From Leucocoprinus leucothites (lineage: Eukaryota; Basidiomycota; Agaricomycetes; Agaricales; Agaricaceae), in the NCBI GenBank assembly GCA_013368445.1, contig JAACJO010000006.1:620001-684000 (forward strand): 64,000 bases of DNA, in the 5' to 3' direction. Made by a program: the position numbers and the translations under genes. The notes under the pieces are model-generated. The model was not told the origin of the DNA. It worked only from the letters and a program-made list of their open reading frames with translations, and made no database searches. Shown one piece after another: positions 22,712-34,050 of the stretch; position 1 is the stretch's first letter; each line of letters begins with the position of its first letter.

Positions 22712-24303
22712 CAGTGGCTCAAAAAACTGTCCCAATGTTTTCGCATTTTGGACATATTTGCTAATACCAGGGCAGATATATGGCCTAGCATCCTGAAAAT
22801 ATTCACACAGGTACCTTGACATATTGGGAGCATATATTCCCATGATCACATGACCTTGTCCATCAATGAATTATTAATGAATTATCGAAAATATCTACTC
22901 ATTGGGACAGTTTTTTGACCCTCTGTTATCTACCTACTCAATACTTTGTATGACCTCCTCTTGCCCTGACAACTGCCTCAATCCTTCTGGGCATGGTTTC
23001 TATCAGCCTTTGGCACCTTTCTGCTGGAATCTTATTCCACTCCTCTACTAGCCTCTCCCACAATTCAAATACTCCTTAGATGGTCTTTCATATGCCTTCA
23101 GCTGGTCCTTCAGGTAGGTCCAGAGGTGTTCAATGGGATTTAGGTCAGGGGATTGTGCAGGGCATGATAGAACTTGAATTTTGTTGTCCACAAACCATTG
23201 TTGTCCCAGTTTTGAGGTGTGTTTTGGGTCATTATCCTGCTGGAATATCCTCTCCTCCTCCTCCATCTCCAACTTTTCAAAGCTTTCCACCACCCCATTG
23301 TCCAAAATCTCGCAGTATTTCACTGCATCCATATTCCCTTGAACCTCAATCAGCTTTCCTACCCCATTCCACCCCATACACCCCCACACCATCATGTTAC
23401 CACCTCCTCCATGTTTGACAGTAGGGAGAGTGGTCCTATCTGACAGTGGTTCCCCCCTCTCCTTCCAGGTATACACCTTTCCATCTGACCCAATCCTGTT
23501 GATCTTTGTTTCATCTGTCCACAACACCCTCTTCCAGTCCTCCACTGTCCAATTCCTATGTTCATGTGCAGAGTCAAGGCATTCCTCACAATGTTGCTTT
23601 TTGAGTAGAGGTCATTTGATCTTGGTTACAGAGCAAAATCCATTATCCTGAAGGGTATTTCTGACAGTTTGGGGTGTGACAGGGTCAGACAGAGTAGAGT
23701 TAATGAAATTTGTAGCCTGGACAGCATTATCTAGCTTTCCAGAGGTTATTTGGTGAATTATTGCTTTTTTATCATGAGGAGAAAGCTTGGAAGGACGTCC
23801 TCCCTTGTTGTTTTCCTTGTCCCCATCAACTTCTTTATTGATCCTCCCAACAGTAGACTTGCCTAGACTAGTTTTATGTTCAATATGGCACAAGGAATAG
23901 CCATCTTTGAGAAGAGAAGTGACTTGGGAGTATTAGGTAGAGGAGATAGCTTTCATGATGTAGTGGCAGGAAGAAAGACAGTTGTAGCCATCTCAACATG
24001 TCAACCAAGGTCACATGATCTTGTTTACTACTCCCACACCTGCCCTGATGCTCCCCTGGCATGTTACAAGATAGATACTGGGAGGCTGACAGGGGGTCAA
24101 AAAACTGTCCCAATGAGTAGATATTTTTAATAATTCATTACTAATTCATTGATGGACAAGGTCATGTGATCATGGGAATATATGCTCCCAATATGTCAAG
24201 GTACCTGTGTGAATATTTTCAGGATGCTAGGCCATATATCTGCCCTGGTATTAGCAAATATGTCCAAAATGCGAAAACATTGGGACAGTTTTTTGAGCCA
24301 CTG
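22712..24303 (-). mobile_element. Tc1/mariner element, copy 1 (1592 bp)
   Basis: Terminal inverted repeats of 214 bp (22712-22925 and 24090-24303) begin CAGTGGCTCAAAAAACTG. TA dinucleotides flank the element at 22710-22711 and 24304-24305, the Tc1 target duplication. It has inserted 36 bp upstream of the KDZ start codon. It matches the copy at 43968-45561 closely over its length but has a broken transposase. Confidence 0.95.
22938..23956 (-). pseudogene. Tc1 transposase, broken copy
   Basis: The sequence aligns throughout with the 1020-nt ORF at 44194-45213 but is 1019 nt long. Three lesions are visible: codon 8 CAA has become TAA, codon 115 CGA has become TGA, and a one-base deletion near codon 292-294 shifts the frame (ERPSKEYLNCG versus ERPPKGVFELW). 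The catalytic segments LWTDETK, QQDNDPKHTS and PDLNPIEHLW remain readable. No functional transposase can be made; the ends could still be moved by the other copy. Confidence 0.93.
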
Positions 24304-24559
24304 TAAGGCTAGTCATTGTCATGTGATAGGAATGATCTAGTACAACTGTATTATTCTATGTTATAATAGAACAGTACTATAGTACTATCAAAGCATCTTT
24401 AGAACTGTTCTATTATACTATTTAAACAAAAAGTACATTTCTACTATTTCTCAGGTCATTGAAAAGGATCACAGTACTCAACCTTATTTCTCAAAAAGGA
24501 AGTTTTTATGTTGTACTCATTTTTTTTTTCTTTCTCTCTTTAGCTTCACAAACTCAACT

Positions 24560-25806
24560 ATGACCAACTCTACAAGACATAGGGGAAAACTTGCTAATAG
24601 CCACTCTCAGAAGTCTCGGAAGCAAAGACATTGTCATATATGCCCTGGTAATAGAGTGTGGATGCTTTAATGGTGGTAGAAGAGCAAAATTGTCCCAGCT
24701 ATGCACATCAAGCTCTCTAGTATGTGCTTTAGAGATTATAATTGTATGAATGTCATTAATAATATATTTATAGAATGATAATCCAGATGATCCATTTATA
24801 ACAATGAATTCATCTCAAGGCATACTTTCCTCCCATGGTCAAGCTGAAACAAGGAATACACCTGCTTTTGAGTGAGAAGTAAACCAAGCCTCTATTGGTC
24901 TTCTGCTTACCTGGCTTTAGTCCAGATATCCCTATAGATCCTATCTTATTGCAAGAAAGTAATATTCAGACTCCAACAAGGCTGAATAGTAAGGGGAATG
25001 AAAATGTAGGCTGTGAAATTTCCACTTTGAGTTTCAGAATTTATCTTATACTATATAGATATCTATTGGTGGAGAGTTAATGTCACCTAATAGTTCTACC
25101 ACACCTTTATCCATACAACATTCAACCAACACTCCTACTTCCTCTGTATTCCCAGAAAGCAGAAAACAACTTACTACTAAGGAAAAGTCAGAGATCTATG
25201 GAGATGTTCAAGGGGCTCAAATTGGTAGTGCTCCCTATAGTATGTGACTTTCCTCTTGATTTTTGTTGTAAAGACTGAGGCTTTATAGTTATTAATAGAG
25301 ATACAGCTCTGAGACAACCAATCACAGAGTCAGGTACTGCAAATACAGGATTTAATCGTCAAATGCCTCTTCTACTTTCAAGAGTAAGTTTACTCTGGAT
25401 ATGTAACCAATATAACTCAAAATTGTTTAGTCAGGCTGAGCAGCTAGCTCTAGAAACTGATACTTATATGCTAGTTCTTGCACAGCAGGCTTCAGGATCA
25501 TCAGCAGCTATGAGCTTTGCATCTGCAAGACTTTGGAGAGAGGCACCTACAGATACATCAGATTTAATCTCTCAGTTTCAAACACTTATGACTAATTTAG
25601 TCCTAGCAAAACGTGCACATGCACTTGAGCTAGCAAAGAAAATACAAGAGGAAAGGGACAAAAAGGAAAAAGCTGAGAAGGAAGCAAATGAAGCAAGACA
25701 AATAGCTGAGGATGTTCAGGCTCAGTTGGAGATGGCTAGAGAGGTAGAGAGGAAAATAAGAGAAGAATTAGATCAATTACAAAGGGAGAGAAATCAAAAT
25801 AACTAG
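24560..25806 (+). CDS. Unknown multi-exon gene with C-terminal coiled coil
   Basis: A likely gene starts at ATG 24560 (MTNSTRHRGKL, Lys/Arg-rich, with a CHIC motif) and continues through exon-like pieces near 24780-24870, 24905-25010 and 25080-25240. The last exon, 25430-25806, is clear: QAEQLALETDTYMLVLAQQA, SSAAMSFASARLWREAPTD, then a long heptad-rich Lys/Glu/Ala coiled coil (AKKIQEERDKKEKAEKEANE) ending in RNQNN. Upstream splice sites are uncertain. It converges on the gene at 25825-27566 with 18 bp between stops and lies next to the KDZ transposase. The coiled coil suggests oligomerisation; I do not recognise the family. It may be cargo of the KDZ element. Confidence 0.55.
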
Positions 25807-25824
25807 ATTATTTCTTTATCTAGT

Positions 25825-27566
25825 CTATAACTGAGGCCTTTTTAATATAAACTTGCCTCGTTCTACTTCATTCCCTTTTTGATCTTGATAATGTCCAATC
25901 CACTGTCCAATAATGTTACCAATAGGACCTTTTGACTTGTTAGAACTATTGGTAACAATGTAGGAATTAGGAATTGGTGAAAACTCCTTGGTATGACCAC
26001 AATCAGGATTTTTGCAAGTCAAAACAATTTGATCTAGAGTTAATGAGAAATTGAATAACATAAGAAATTGGTAAACATACTGTCTGAGTCAGCTAAATTA
26101 TTCTTCTCCTCATTATCCCTTGGATGCTTATAAGGCCTTTCTTGTGGAGTAGTCACTACCTTCCAAGGAGAAAGTATATGACGCTTGGGGCAAGATGGAT
26201 GAAGAACTTGGCCATTTGGTCGGAGAAATCTATGGGACCACCTGAGGATAAATGGATACTTCTCACCTTTTTGGATCAGGATAAGTCCTTCAGTTCCTGC
26301 TCCAAGATTTGGATGAAGAGCAAGAATGTTAGTCCAAACAGCAGGCTTGTGATGGACAAACAACTCTTGGGTAAGCTCAAGCATGAATGAGTGGCAGGAG
26401 AAGGGATGGAAGTCCTCTTTGATAAAGCCTAATGTAAGCCAAAATATACTCCAGAGGTGTCAGTTAACCTTCAAAGAATAGTAGTTGTACATACTTTTTG
26501 ACAAACTTGAAAATTTGGTTCCAAGTTTCATGGACTTTAAAAGGTCCACCACAAGCAATAATAAAGAAGCTAGCCATAGGATCTTTTAAGATCTCCTTTT
26601 GGACAGAAGCAGGAAAAGCAGCTTTGAGAAACTAGTATAAAATCATGAATAGCTGAATAAATTAAATTATAGAAACCAACATACTTTTACAGGATCCTCA
26701 GATCTTGGAGATGGATCTGGGTCTACCCAGAAACCTCCATCATCTGGAGTTGAATGAGTACACAAAAAGCAAATAAAGTGGTCATATCTGTTTAAAGATT
26801 AAAACTATATCTGTGTAAAACTCTATAAACTCACAGCTGTAATTTCTTTGGGAGAGCTTTAACCTCCTTCTGGAACTGAACACCACCATCTGTCCAGTCA
26901 AACTCTATTTCAACAATAGAGAGACCAAGTGAGGGATCATCGGGGGGAAAATAGCCTTTAAGATGACCATATACCAATCTAGCAGTATAGGAATCCCTAT
27001 CAAACCCCTTCAGTCTAAAGACCAAAATACATGTGGATTTAGTCCTCATGCAGGGATTATCTCCTTGGTGAGATAGAGAAGAAGTGACTTCAAAGGTCTG
27101 GGATAGAAATGAAAATGGCTAAAGCATTCTTAATAGGAATATATGCAGTGTATGATCAACTGAGTACATACTTTATATGGCTTGTTCACAGTTTCCTCTG
27201 AGTGTAACCAGCAGTTTGGACAAGTAAACTCTCCAAGAGAAGAGGTAGTTTGTGGTACACCAGTAAGGCACTTGTCTTTGCAGATAGCCCGACCACAGCT
27301 ACAGAGGAATAATGTTCCCCCATTAAGACAGGCTGTACAGAACTAAATAAAGATCATGCTATAAATACAAAGAAGTACTCTAGGAAGTTAATTCAGCTTA
27401 CAGAATTGTCAGAGTCATATTCCATATTGTTATTTGCAGTAAAAGCCTGTTGTAGCATGGTTGAAACATTTGTAGCTAGTGGAATATCCTCTAATGAAGG
27501 ATAAGGTATGATAGAAGATAGAGAAGTAGAGCTTGCAGCTCTGGATGGCTTTGAATGTAGTGGCAT
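25825..27566 (-). CDS. Unknown multi-exon gene with PHD/RING-like Cys cluster
   Basis: Starts at 27566 (MPLHSKPSRAASSTS) and ends at 25825 (KFILKRPQL), with about six short introns. An exon near 27190-27350 encodes FCTACLNGGTLFLCSCGRAI, then CKDKC and FTCPNC, a CX2C...CXCX3CX3C pattern like a PHD or RING treble clef. Later exons give GFDRDSYTARLVYGHLKGYF, DPMASFFIIACGGPF and the block 26040-26384 (TQELFVHHKPAVWTNILALH; KRHILSPWKVVTTPQERPYK). A last exon has CKNPDCGHTKEF, a second CX4C site. No catalytic motif is seen. It is convergent with the coiled-coil gene and close to the KDZ transposase, which suggests co-mobilisation. Exon edges are approximate and function is unknown. Confidence 0.6.
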
Positions 27567-29559
27567 TGAGGTTGGAAGGAAAAATAAAAAAAGATAACAG
27601 ATAAGACAAGATCAGATCACATGATCATGCACATGATCCTGATTGTCACACTTAGGTTAGGGTTAGAACCTCTCTTGGACAAAAAAACAGGACCCCTCAA
27701 GGGCATAATGATCAAATTACAAGTCAAAAAGCAATACAAAGCAGACTAAGGATCAAAATATACAAAATAGCAAAATACATGATGAACTCTATCTAAAAAG
27801 ACTTAACATGAATGGCAGTAGGGATCTAACTACTGACACACATGCTAAGTTAAGAAAGAAGTGAAGTAAAATAAAAACCTAGCTACAGTACTCTAACATA
27901 GGTATGGCCCTATAGACAAACAATGTGAGAATAGTTAGTGTTTGTATGGTCAGTCAATAATCTGTTACTCATCTTGACATTATAAACAGTGCAAAGATAG
28001 TGAGAGGGTTCAAGAGTGGGTTGGGATGGAATAGAATAGTAAAGTCAGCTACAAAAGTTTACAGTGTCAGAGAACATACCTGATTAACATCGAGAATCCC
28101 ATGGCACTGAGTTCACAACATCTGACAGGATGTCCATAAGTTGTTGAACAAGGAGTGGAAGGCTATGCACCATGTAGAATACCATGCAATAGTGTATCCT
28201 GCTTGAAACATTGATCCACCCTCAATGAAACAAGTCAGTACAGACACTCATGATGAGGGGAATTGGGCATACCACACAACTGCAGAGTGGAAATTAATGC
28301 ATGCCAAGTACTAGTGGTGCTCCATGCAATGTGTCCAGCTCTGAATAGTTAATACTCAGAGTAGTGGTTAGGAAAGTTGAAAGTGGCAGGGTAAACACTG
28401 TGCGCGCACCTTCGAGTCCCACATGCCAATATATCCTACATGAGTATCAACATTGAATTAGCATATACTCATCGCAAAAGGGGCTCAACATACCATAGTG
28501 AGGGTGAGAGTGAGGGAAAGACACAACCCACAAAGCAGAACTCGAGGTGTACCCAACACAAAATCCACCAAATCCCAAGGAGCCACCAAAGCCAGCCTAT
28601 TGTCTCCGAACTGGCAGTGATCAGGTGGTGGGCTGCCAGTAGCACCGTTCTTGACAGGTGCCTAGTAGCCTCAAGGACTATGCAACTGATGAGTCACCCA
28701 AACCCATGAATCAAAAAGGGGGTGACAGCAATACCAACTCAAGGGAGGTCATCTGTGAGCCTCATGGACTCTGCTACTGACGCAGGACCTCCACAGTGTG
28801 CTTCAGGAGCAATGACACCATGGCAAGCTTGGGGAATGCCAGTGGGTGAAGGGAACACTGTATCCCTCTTGCCCAGAGCCAAATCTTCTGTTGCCAGGAT
28901 CCAGCTCGTCACAAACCTTGGGCACTAGGTATTGTTCTGAGCAGATGTTGGCATTGGTTAATCCAGCAGAGGGGGAGTGTTGAAGGGAAAAAAGGGCAGG
29001 ATGAGATGGTGTTCAAGTTTTTGAGGAATTGCTGGGCCAATCAGATGGTAGTGGGGCCGGGTTGGGTGTTCTGATAGGACACCTGAATGTCCATGTGCTC
29101 CCATCAGTCAATAGCCCATATGGGTAAAGACCAAGCAGTTAATTCTCCGTGATAATCCACTCACCTGTAGCCTTGAGGAGACTATTTTTGTCCTTCGCAT
29201 GCAGGTTTGTACATGGCTATCTTCTCTGTGATGGTAATTGTGCACCCCCACATCATTGAGCAAAGAGTGAAGAGCACTGAGTGAGGGTGCCAATCAATCA
29301 TGCAAAGAGGAGGGAAGGAGGTTCTTCAGGGGAATTAACTCCTGCAGTGCCTGGGTAGGGGATGACCCGACGATCCAGGTTGTTAACCATGCTTATGGCA
29401 GCCGATGGATATCAAAGTGAGAGAAACCTACTGAGATACTATGAAGCATGTGTCCCCCATGTGACAGAAGGTGGAAGCTTAGGACTTGTTCAGCACATTG
29501 ACAGAGATCATGCATTTGAAGGGGTGAAAGGGAACATTGGTCGGGTTTGAGTTGATGGA
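27567..29559. other. Stretch without a recognisable gene
   Basis: AT-rich to about 28.4 kb, then mixed composition. Short frames (28440-28709, 28722-28928, 29362-29550) show no motif. Weak fimbrin-like traces such as CAEQVL near 29490 on the minus strand may extend the relic described next. Confidence 0.4.
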
Positions 29560-30142
29560 GGAGGCGGTATAGTTTTCGCCATCGTTGATATCACGGCTGA
29601 AGTTGTTGACACTGATGTTATGGTAAGTTTATGAGTGCAGGCCCCAATTCAAGAGGACATACCAACGCTGTGAGCCCACAGCCTTGAGATGGAAATTAAA
29701 CCACCTCAATAAAATCTGATCCAGCATCAACCTCAACAAATCCTCAATCGTCTCTCCCTCCTCACAAAGCCTATAAAGCTCCAGATGAAGCTTAATATCC
29801 ACCTGCGCCAACAATCCCCTCCTAATCACTTGCCAAATAAGACCTAAATTCAAATATTCCCTCCCTTCCACAATATTGCTCGATCTGATGTTCACAACTG
29901 TACACCCAATACCTTTCGCAGATGTGATCACGATATTGTTATTTTCAGTGATTTGGAATGCATTGAGGGGTTTACAAGAGGTGGGTTTGTTGAGGACACA
30001 GAAATTGAAGGTGTCAGGGACAGAATCATTAATGAGTTTGCACAGGATGAGACTGTCTTCATAGTTGTCAAAGAGCTGCATTGTTTCTGTAGGGATAGGG
30101 AAGCGGTCGCTAATGTCTGGATCATTTTTGATAACCTAGATG
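29560..30142 (-). pseudogene. Fimbrin (plastin) gene fragment, CH domain
   Basis: The minus strand reads DPDISDRFPIPTETMQLFD, LCKLINDSVPDT, VLNKPTSCKPLNAFQITENN, SAKGIGCTVVNIRSSNIVEG and LGLIWQVIRRGLLAQVDIKL, the calponin-homology actin-binding region of fimbrin. After a GT-AG intron (about 29605-29660) it continues VNNFSRDINDGENYT, also fimbrin. The preserved intron means this is a genomic fragment and not a retrocopy. N- and C-terminal parts are absent and downstream frames are broken. Changes such as Arg to Cys in TSCKP fit decay. The functional single-copy gene presumably lies elsewhere. Confidence 0.85.
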
Positions 30143-31540
30143 CAGGAAAACAGCTTTGAGTATATGAAGGAGCTAAAGAAAAGGACAACCCATACCATTG
30201 ATATGATTTGTGAATGCTCTCCTCTCATCTTCATTGATTGTATGGCTAACATTGGCATTCGAACCCTGAATGCACACTTACAGTGGAAACTTGGTCAGAA
30301 TGACGGAAGCACATCACGTGATCTAAAGGCAAGCTCTATTGCCACTTGATCAACACTCTTTGCCTCATCTTACTCTACAGTCTGATGGTCCTCACCCTTC
30401 TCTCTAAGCAATGGCAATGGACGAGGCTGTATGCAAGCGATAGCTTGATTGCCTTGTTGAGTTTCTCCACCCACCCACACCTGGCAAACCACAGAGCATG
30501 CTCAACATATGTACCACTCAGTCTTACATAGAGATGGATTCATGACATTGTTAGGAGGGCATCCTATTGCTCTGGTGACAAGTGAGTATTCTATACCCAA
30601 CCTCCAACCCCCTCTGACAACTTCTAGTCTCATGTACTCCATCTCCGCTAAACAGGATGCAAATGCAACATGCAGGAATGAACATACAAGTGCCTACTGC
30701 ACTTAATGCCCAAAGCCAACCATTATTACTCATGGCTGGTTCCCCTTCTGAAATCCTTGTAGATCCCCCAAACCACAGCAGCTGCTTGGCGAGCAGCAAT
30801 GGCCTGGCTGGTCATGGAGCCCCCAGCCAATTCCAAGATCCTCACCCATCACACTCCCTTGGTCACATTTTCAACTCGGATCTACCCTCTCCCACTGTCA
30901 CATCAGCCCCTACCTTTGAAACCTCTTCCACTGACCAAAAGTCACTATTATGCATGAACAATGTTTCACCAGCCAGGTGGAAATGTCCTGGTCATTCAGC
31001 ACTGTGGTTTTTGACGATATCAATGTGCACAGGTCCAATATCTCCAGTGGCCCTGTGCTACTCAGGGATATCTGTTGTCTTACTGGAAGGTCCATGTGCA
31101 GTTACTTGATGACATGCAAATGTGACCTGATTTCAGTTTATTGTCATCCTTAGGCCACTGTATAGGCATTCATTCGGACACTGTTCTCAGTATCCTTGTT
31201 CTCAAGGGTCTTAGTGCCAACTCCATCATGTGGGAGTGTGTGAGTGAGTGGCCGATTATCTTCATGGGGGAGGGCATGTTTGAGAAGCTGAAAGGGGCTG
31301 ACTCACCAGGGTGGTCCAACTGTGGATTTGATTTGTGAAGCCCATAATCCATACATGATCATATTTTATTCACCAAATATTCAGCATCCTCTGTTCTGAG
31401 ATATTTATCATAGGTGAAGTTTGCATGCATCAAGAGTTCAGTGAAACCATTCCTGCCGTTCCCCCCACCACCACCACCATGTCCAGCACAGTGGAAGCTG
31501 GTGTGTTGTTTTTTCTCTTACCTGAATCAATGACTGAGTT
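30143..31540 (+). other. Possible upstream exons of an unknown gene; no clear model
   Basis: Several plus-strand frames (30140-30349, 30657-31109, 31141-31338) are Pro/Ser-rich or weakly protein-like (for example PSEILVDPPNHSS near 30750, FMGEGMFEKL near 31262). They could be 5' exons of the gene read at 31546-33672, but I cannot define splice sites. Confidence 0.3.
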
Positions 31541-31545
31541 TTTAC

Positions 31546-33672
31546 AGAGATCATCTCCCTCAAGGAGAAAATCAGGCTAACTCAAGATGAGATCACAAAG
31601 GCTGAAAAGGACAAATCTGAGCTTGAGAAGCAAGCTCAGTCCAAAGAGAAGCTGGTCCCCAAAAGTAAGTCAAAATACAGAACCCACAGTTTACAACTCT
31701 TATTCTATTAGAGTGATTAATGGCAGTGCGCAACACTGTCTTGGCTGCAAAACTGTGGTTGAAAAGAGCAGAAGTTAAACTTGGGTTGATTATGGGTTCA
31801 GACACAGTAAGTTGTTGTGCATATTCACTTTATCTGCATTCCTGACCCACATTGGTGAGGTATCTGAACAAGTCAGTGCAAAAATCATGGAGAATCCCCC
31901 ATTGGTGTGTACCTATGTCCCAAAGTTTCGATTATATTCACTAATACTTGTGAGGTAGGATCACAAAGCTCTTGCTACCCTACGATCCATACCTGAAAGT
32001 CACAATAAATCGGTGCCAGCACCTGTGGACTTATTCGCAGCTTCTGTGCCAATTGTTGCCACAGGCTCTCCACCAGACACCATGCCCACCACCTGTGATC
32101 ACCCCCAAGAAGGCTCATGGCAGCCTGTCTCACCGTCACCACTACCACCTCCCTCACCCAGCTCCCCAGTGGTCACAAGCACCACTTCCACCAGCCCTGA
32201 CCATCCTACAACCACAAGTGAGTATTCCTACCCATGGTGAACTTATACATCTGCTAATGATTTGGACTAGAAAATCAGAAGACTGACACGCCTGCGGGAA
32301 GCAGCCTGGATATTGACATCCATGAAAACAGGGAGATGAGCCTGGTTACCACTGATGACAGTAAGTTATAAGGCTGTTACCACCTACAAATAACTAAGCT
32401 GTATTATCTCCATAGAGGCTGAACTTCAACAGCAGCTGAAGATCCAAAGGCCCACCATCAAGACACAGCCTCAGCAAAGTGAGTTTCAAGGACCATCCTA
32501 TGATACATGATACTCACTACATTTCCAGGTGCTAAATATGTTGAAATCAGCTCTGGTGAGGAACTTGAAGAGACGGTGCATGAGGGGCATGAACAGAGCA
32601 AAGGTGAGTTGTAATACGAGTAACGAGCCTTGAACTCACATCGGAACTTTAGTACAGGAAAAGAAACACCAAAAGGGGTCGGACAATGAAGACAAGACAA
32701 CAAAGAAGAAGTGGAAGAAGTCAAAGGGAAAGGCAAAAGAACCAAATGATGATGAAGAAGAAAGTTGTAGTTCAGTTGAGCGGGACATGATGGCAGGTAT
32801 GTGGCACACTGAACTGCCCACCACCATCCGTCTTAACTCTTACCTGTGATCACCAGGCTCTTTGCACAGAGCGTCGGCCAGCAAAATCTCAACAGCACAG
32901 AGAGTAGCTGAAAAACAGGCAAAGAAGCTCACCCATTGGGCTAATGAAGGTGTGATAATGACCTGATCCACCAACATTTCTAATACCATTTTTCAAAGAT
33001 CACCCTAAGCTCGCACATGAGTGGCTTGATGCTGCTGCTGCCAACAAGAACGTCCCTCAGATCTCCAACGCCATGCAAGAGCTCATCCGAGAGGATCCTG
33101 ACTATCTTGTCCAGGTTGCAACTGCCAACTACCAGCTTATGCTTGAGTTCCTGATGAATAATTGAAACAATTATATCTGCCTCCACCATATCTCCAAGGA
33201 CCATAAAACAAAGGAAGTTAACAACCTCAGTGGCCCTATCAAGATCTGGGGTGTCCCATTTGCCCAAAACCAAAATGCCAGACAGTCCAATGGAGTACTA
33301 CAACAACCTGAACACCTCCACTGTGGCTGCCATGAAAGAGTCGCTCTTGCAGGGTACCTCATGTGGAAGATGTGGAAGGTTAAGGCACTCATCAATGGAA
33401 CATGGGTTATGGAGGGGATGAAGTCAGAACCCTTCCACCCTCACCACATTCTCTTCATTCTTCAGTTTCTGAGGTGCACCTTCGGCTACACATTGGAGGA
33501 CATATTCACCAGGAGCATGGACCCTGATGACAGTGACTCTCACAAGGCAAAGGTTATGGCAAAGGTTGCCAACTTTTGTGCATATAGGTACCATGAGTTG
33601 ACTGGCAAGAAGCTGGAGTTGGACAGGAACTACAAAACTCCAGATGAGGCAGGGGGAAGGGAATGGTATTGA
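31546..33672 (+). pseudogene. Unknown multi-exon gene, probably decayed
   Basis: A series of short exons separated by about 50-nt GT-AG introns. In order: coiled coil EIISLKEKIRLTQDEI (31551), a Pro/Ser/Thr-rich part (about 32020-32220), ELQQQLKIQRP, VEISSGEELEETVHEG, a Lys-rich basic tract (KKKWKKSKGKAKE, about 32700) and a final globular exon from 33001. That exon reads HPKLAHEWLDAAAANKNVPQ, HISKDHKTKEVNNLSGPIKI, SEPFHPHHILFILQFLRCTF and ANFCAYRYHELTGKKLELDR, ending TPDEAGGREWY. A TGA at 33163-33165 splits the last exon. The family is not recognised. The 35-bp array begins about 110 bp after its stop, as another array lies beyond the KDZ gene, which suggests it is transposon cargo. Confidence 0.5.
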
Positions 33673-33778
33673 GTGTAGGCTTTTTGTTCAGTTAGTAGCC
33701 AAAATGATATTGGTATAGCATATTGTGGTACATCCTGCACAATTAGTACAAATGACAAGGCACATGCCTTTGATACAG

Positions 33779-34050
33779 ATAGTATTATGGTACTTCTCAC
33801 ACCATTGATGTGAATGGTACTATAGCACCATTTGCACTTTCAATACAATTAGTATCATAGTACTATTTACACCACCAATGTGGATAGCACCATGTTACTA
33901 TTCACACAATCAATGCAATTAGTACCACAGAACCATTCTCACTTTTGATGCGAATAGTACTGTGGTACGGTTTGAACCTTCCACATGTGAGTACTGTGAA
34001 ATCATTTGTATCATTGAAATGAATGGTATTGCAGTACTATTCAAAATCAT
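33779..34050. repeat. 35-bp tandem repeat array, related to the array at 19151
   Basis: Diverged units start at 33779, 33814, 33849, 33884, 33919, 33954 and about 33989, a strict 35-bp period. The consensus begins ATAGTACYRTGGTACT and is followed by a TTCTCACACYATCAATG-like spacer. Period, palindromic core and orientation match the array at 19151-19465, but units are less alike. Confidence 0.8.

Noticed and set aside
23080..23651. Plus-strand frames opposite the Tc1 transposase (also 44337-44908)
   Set aside because: They are antisense shadows of the conserved transposase ORF.
29629..30081. Functional fimbrin gene
   Set aside because: Only one part of the CH region is present, flanked by broken frames, with no N-terminal EF-hand part and no remaining CH domains.
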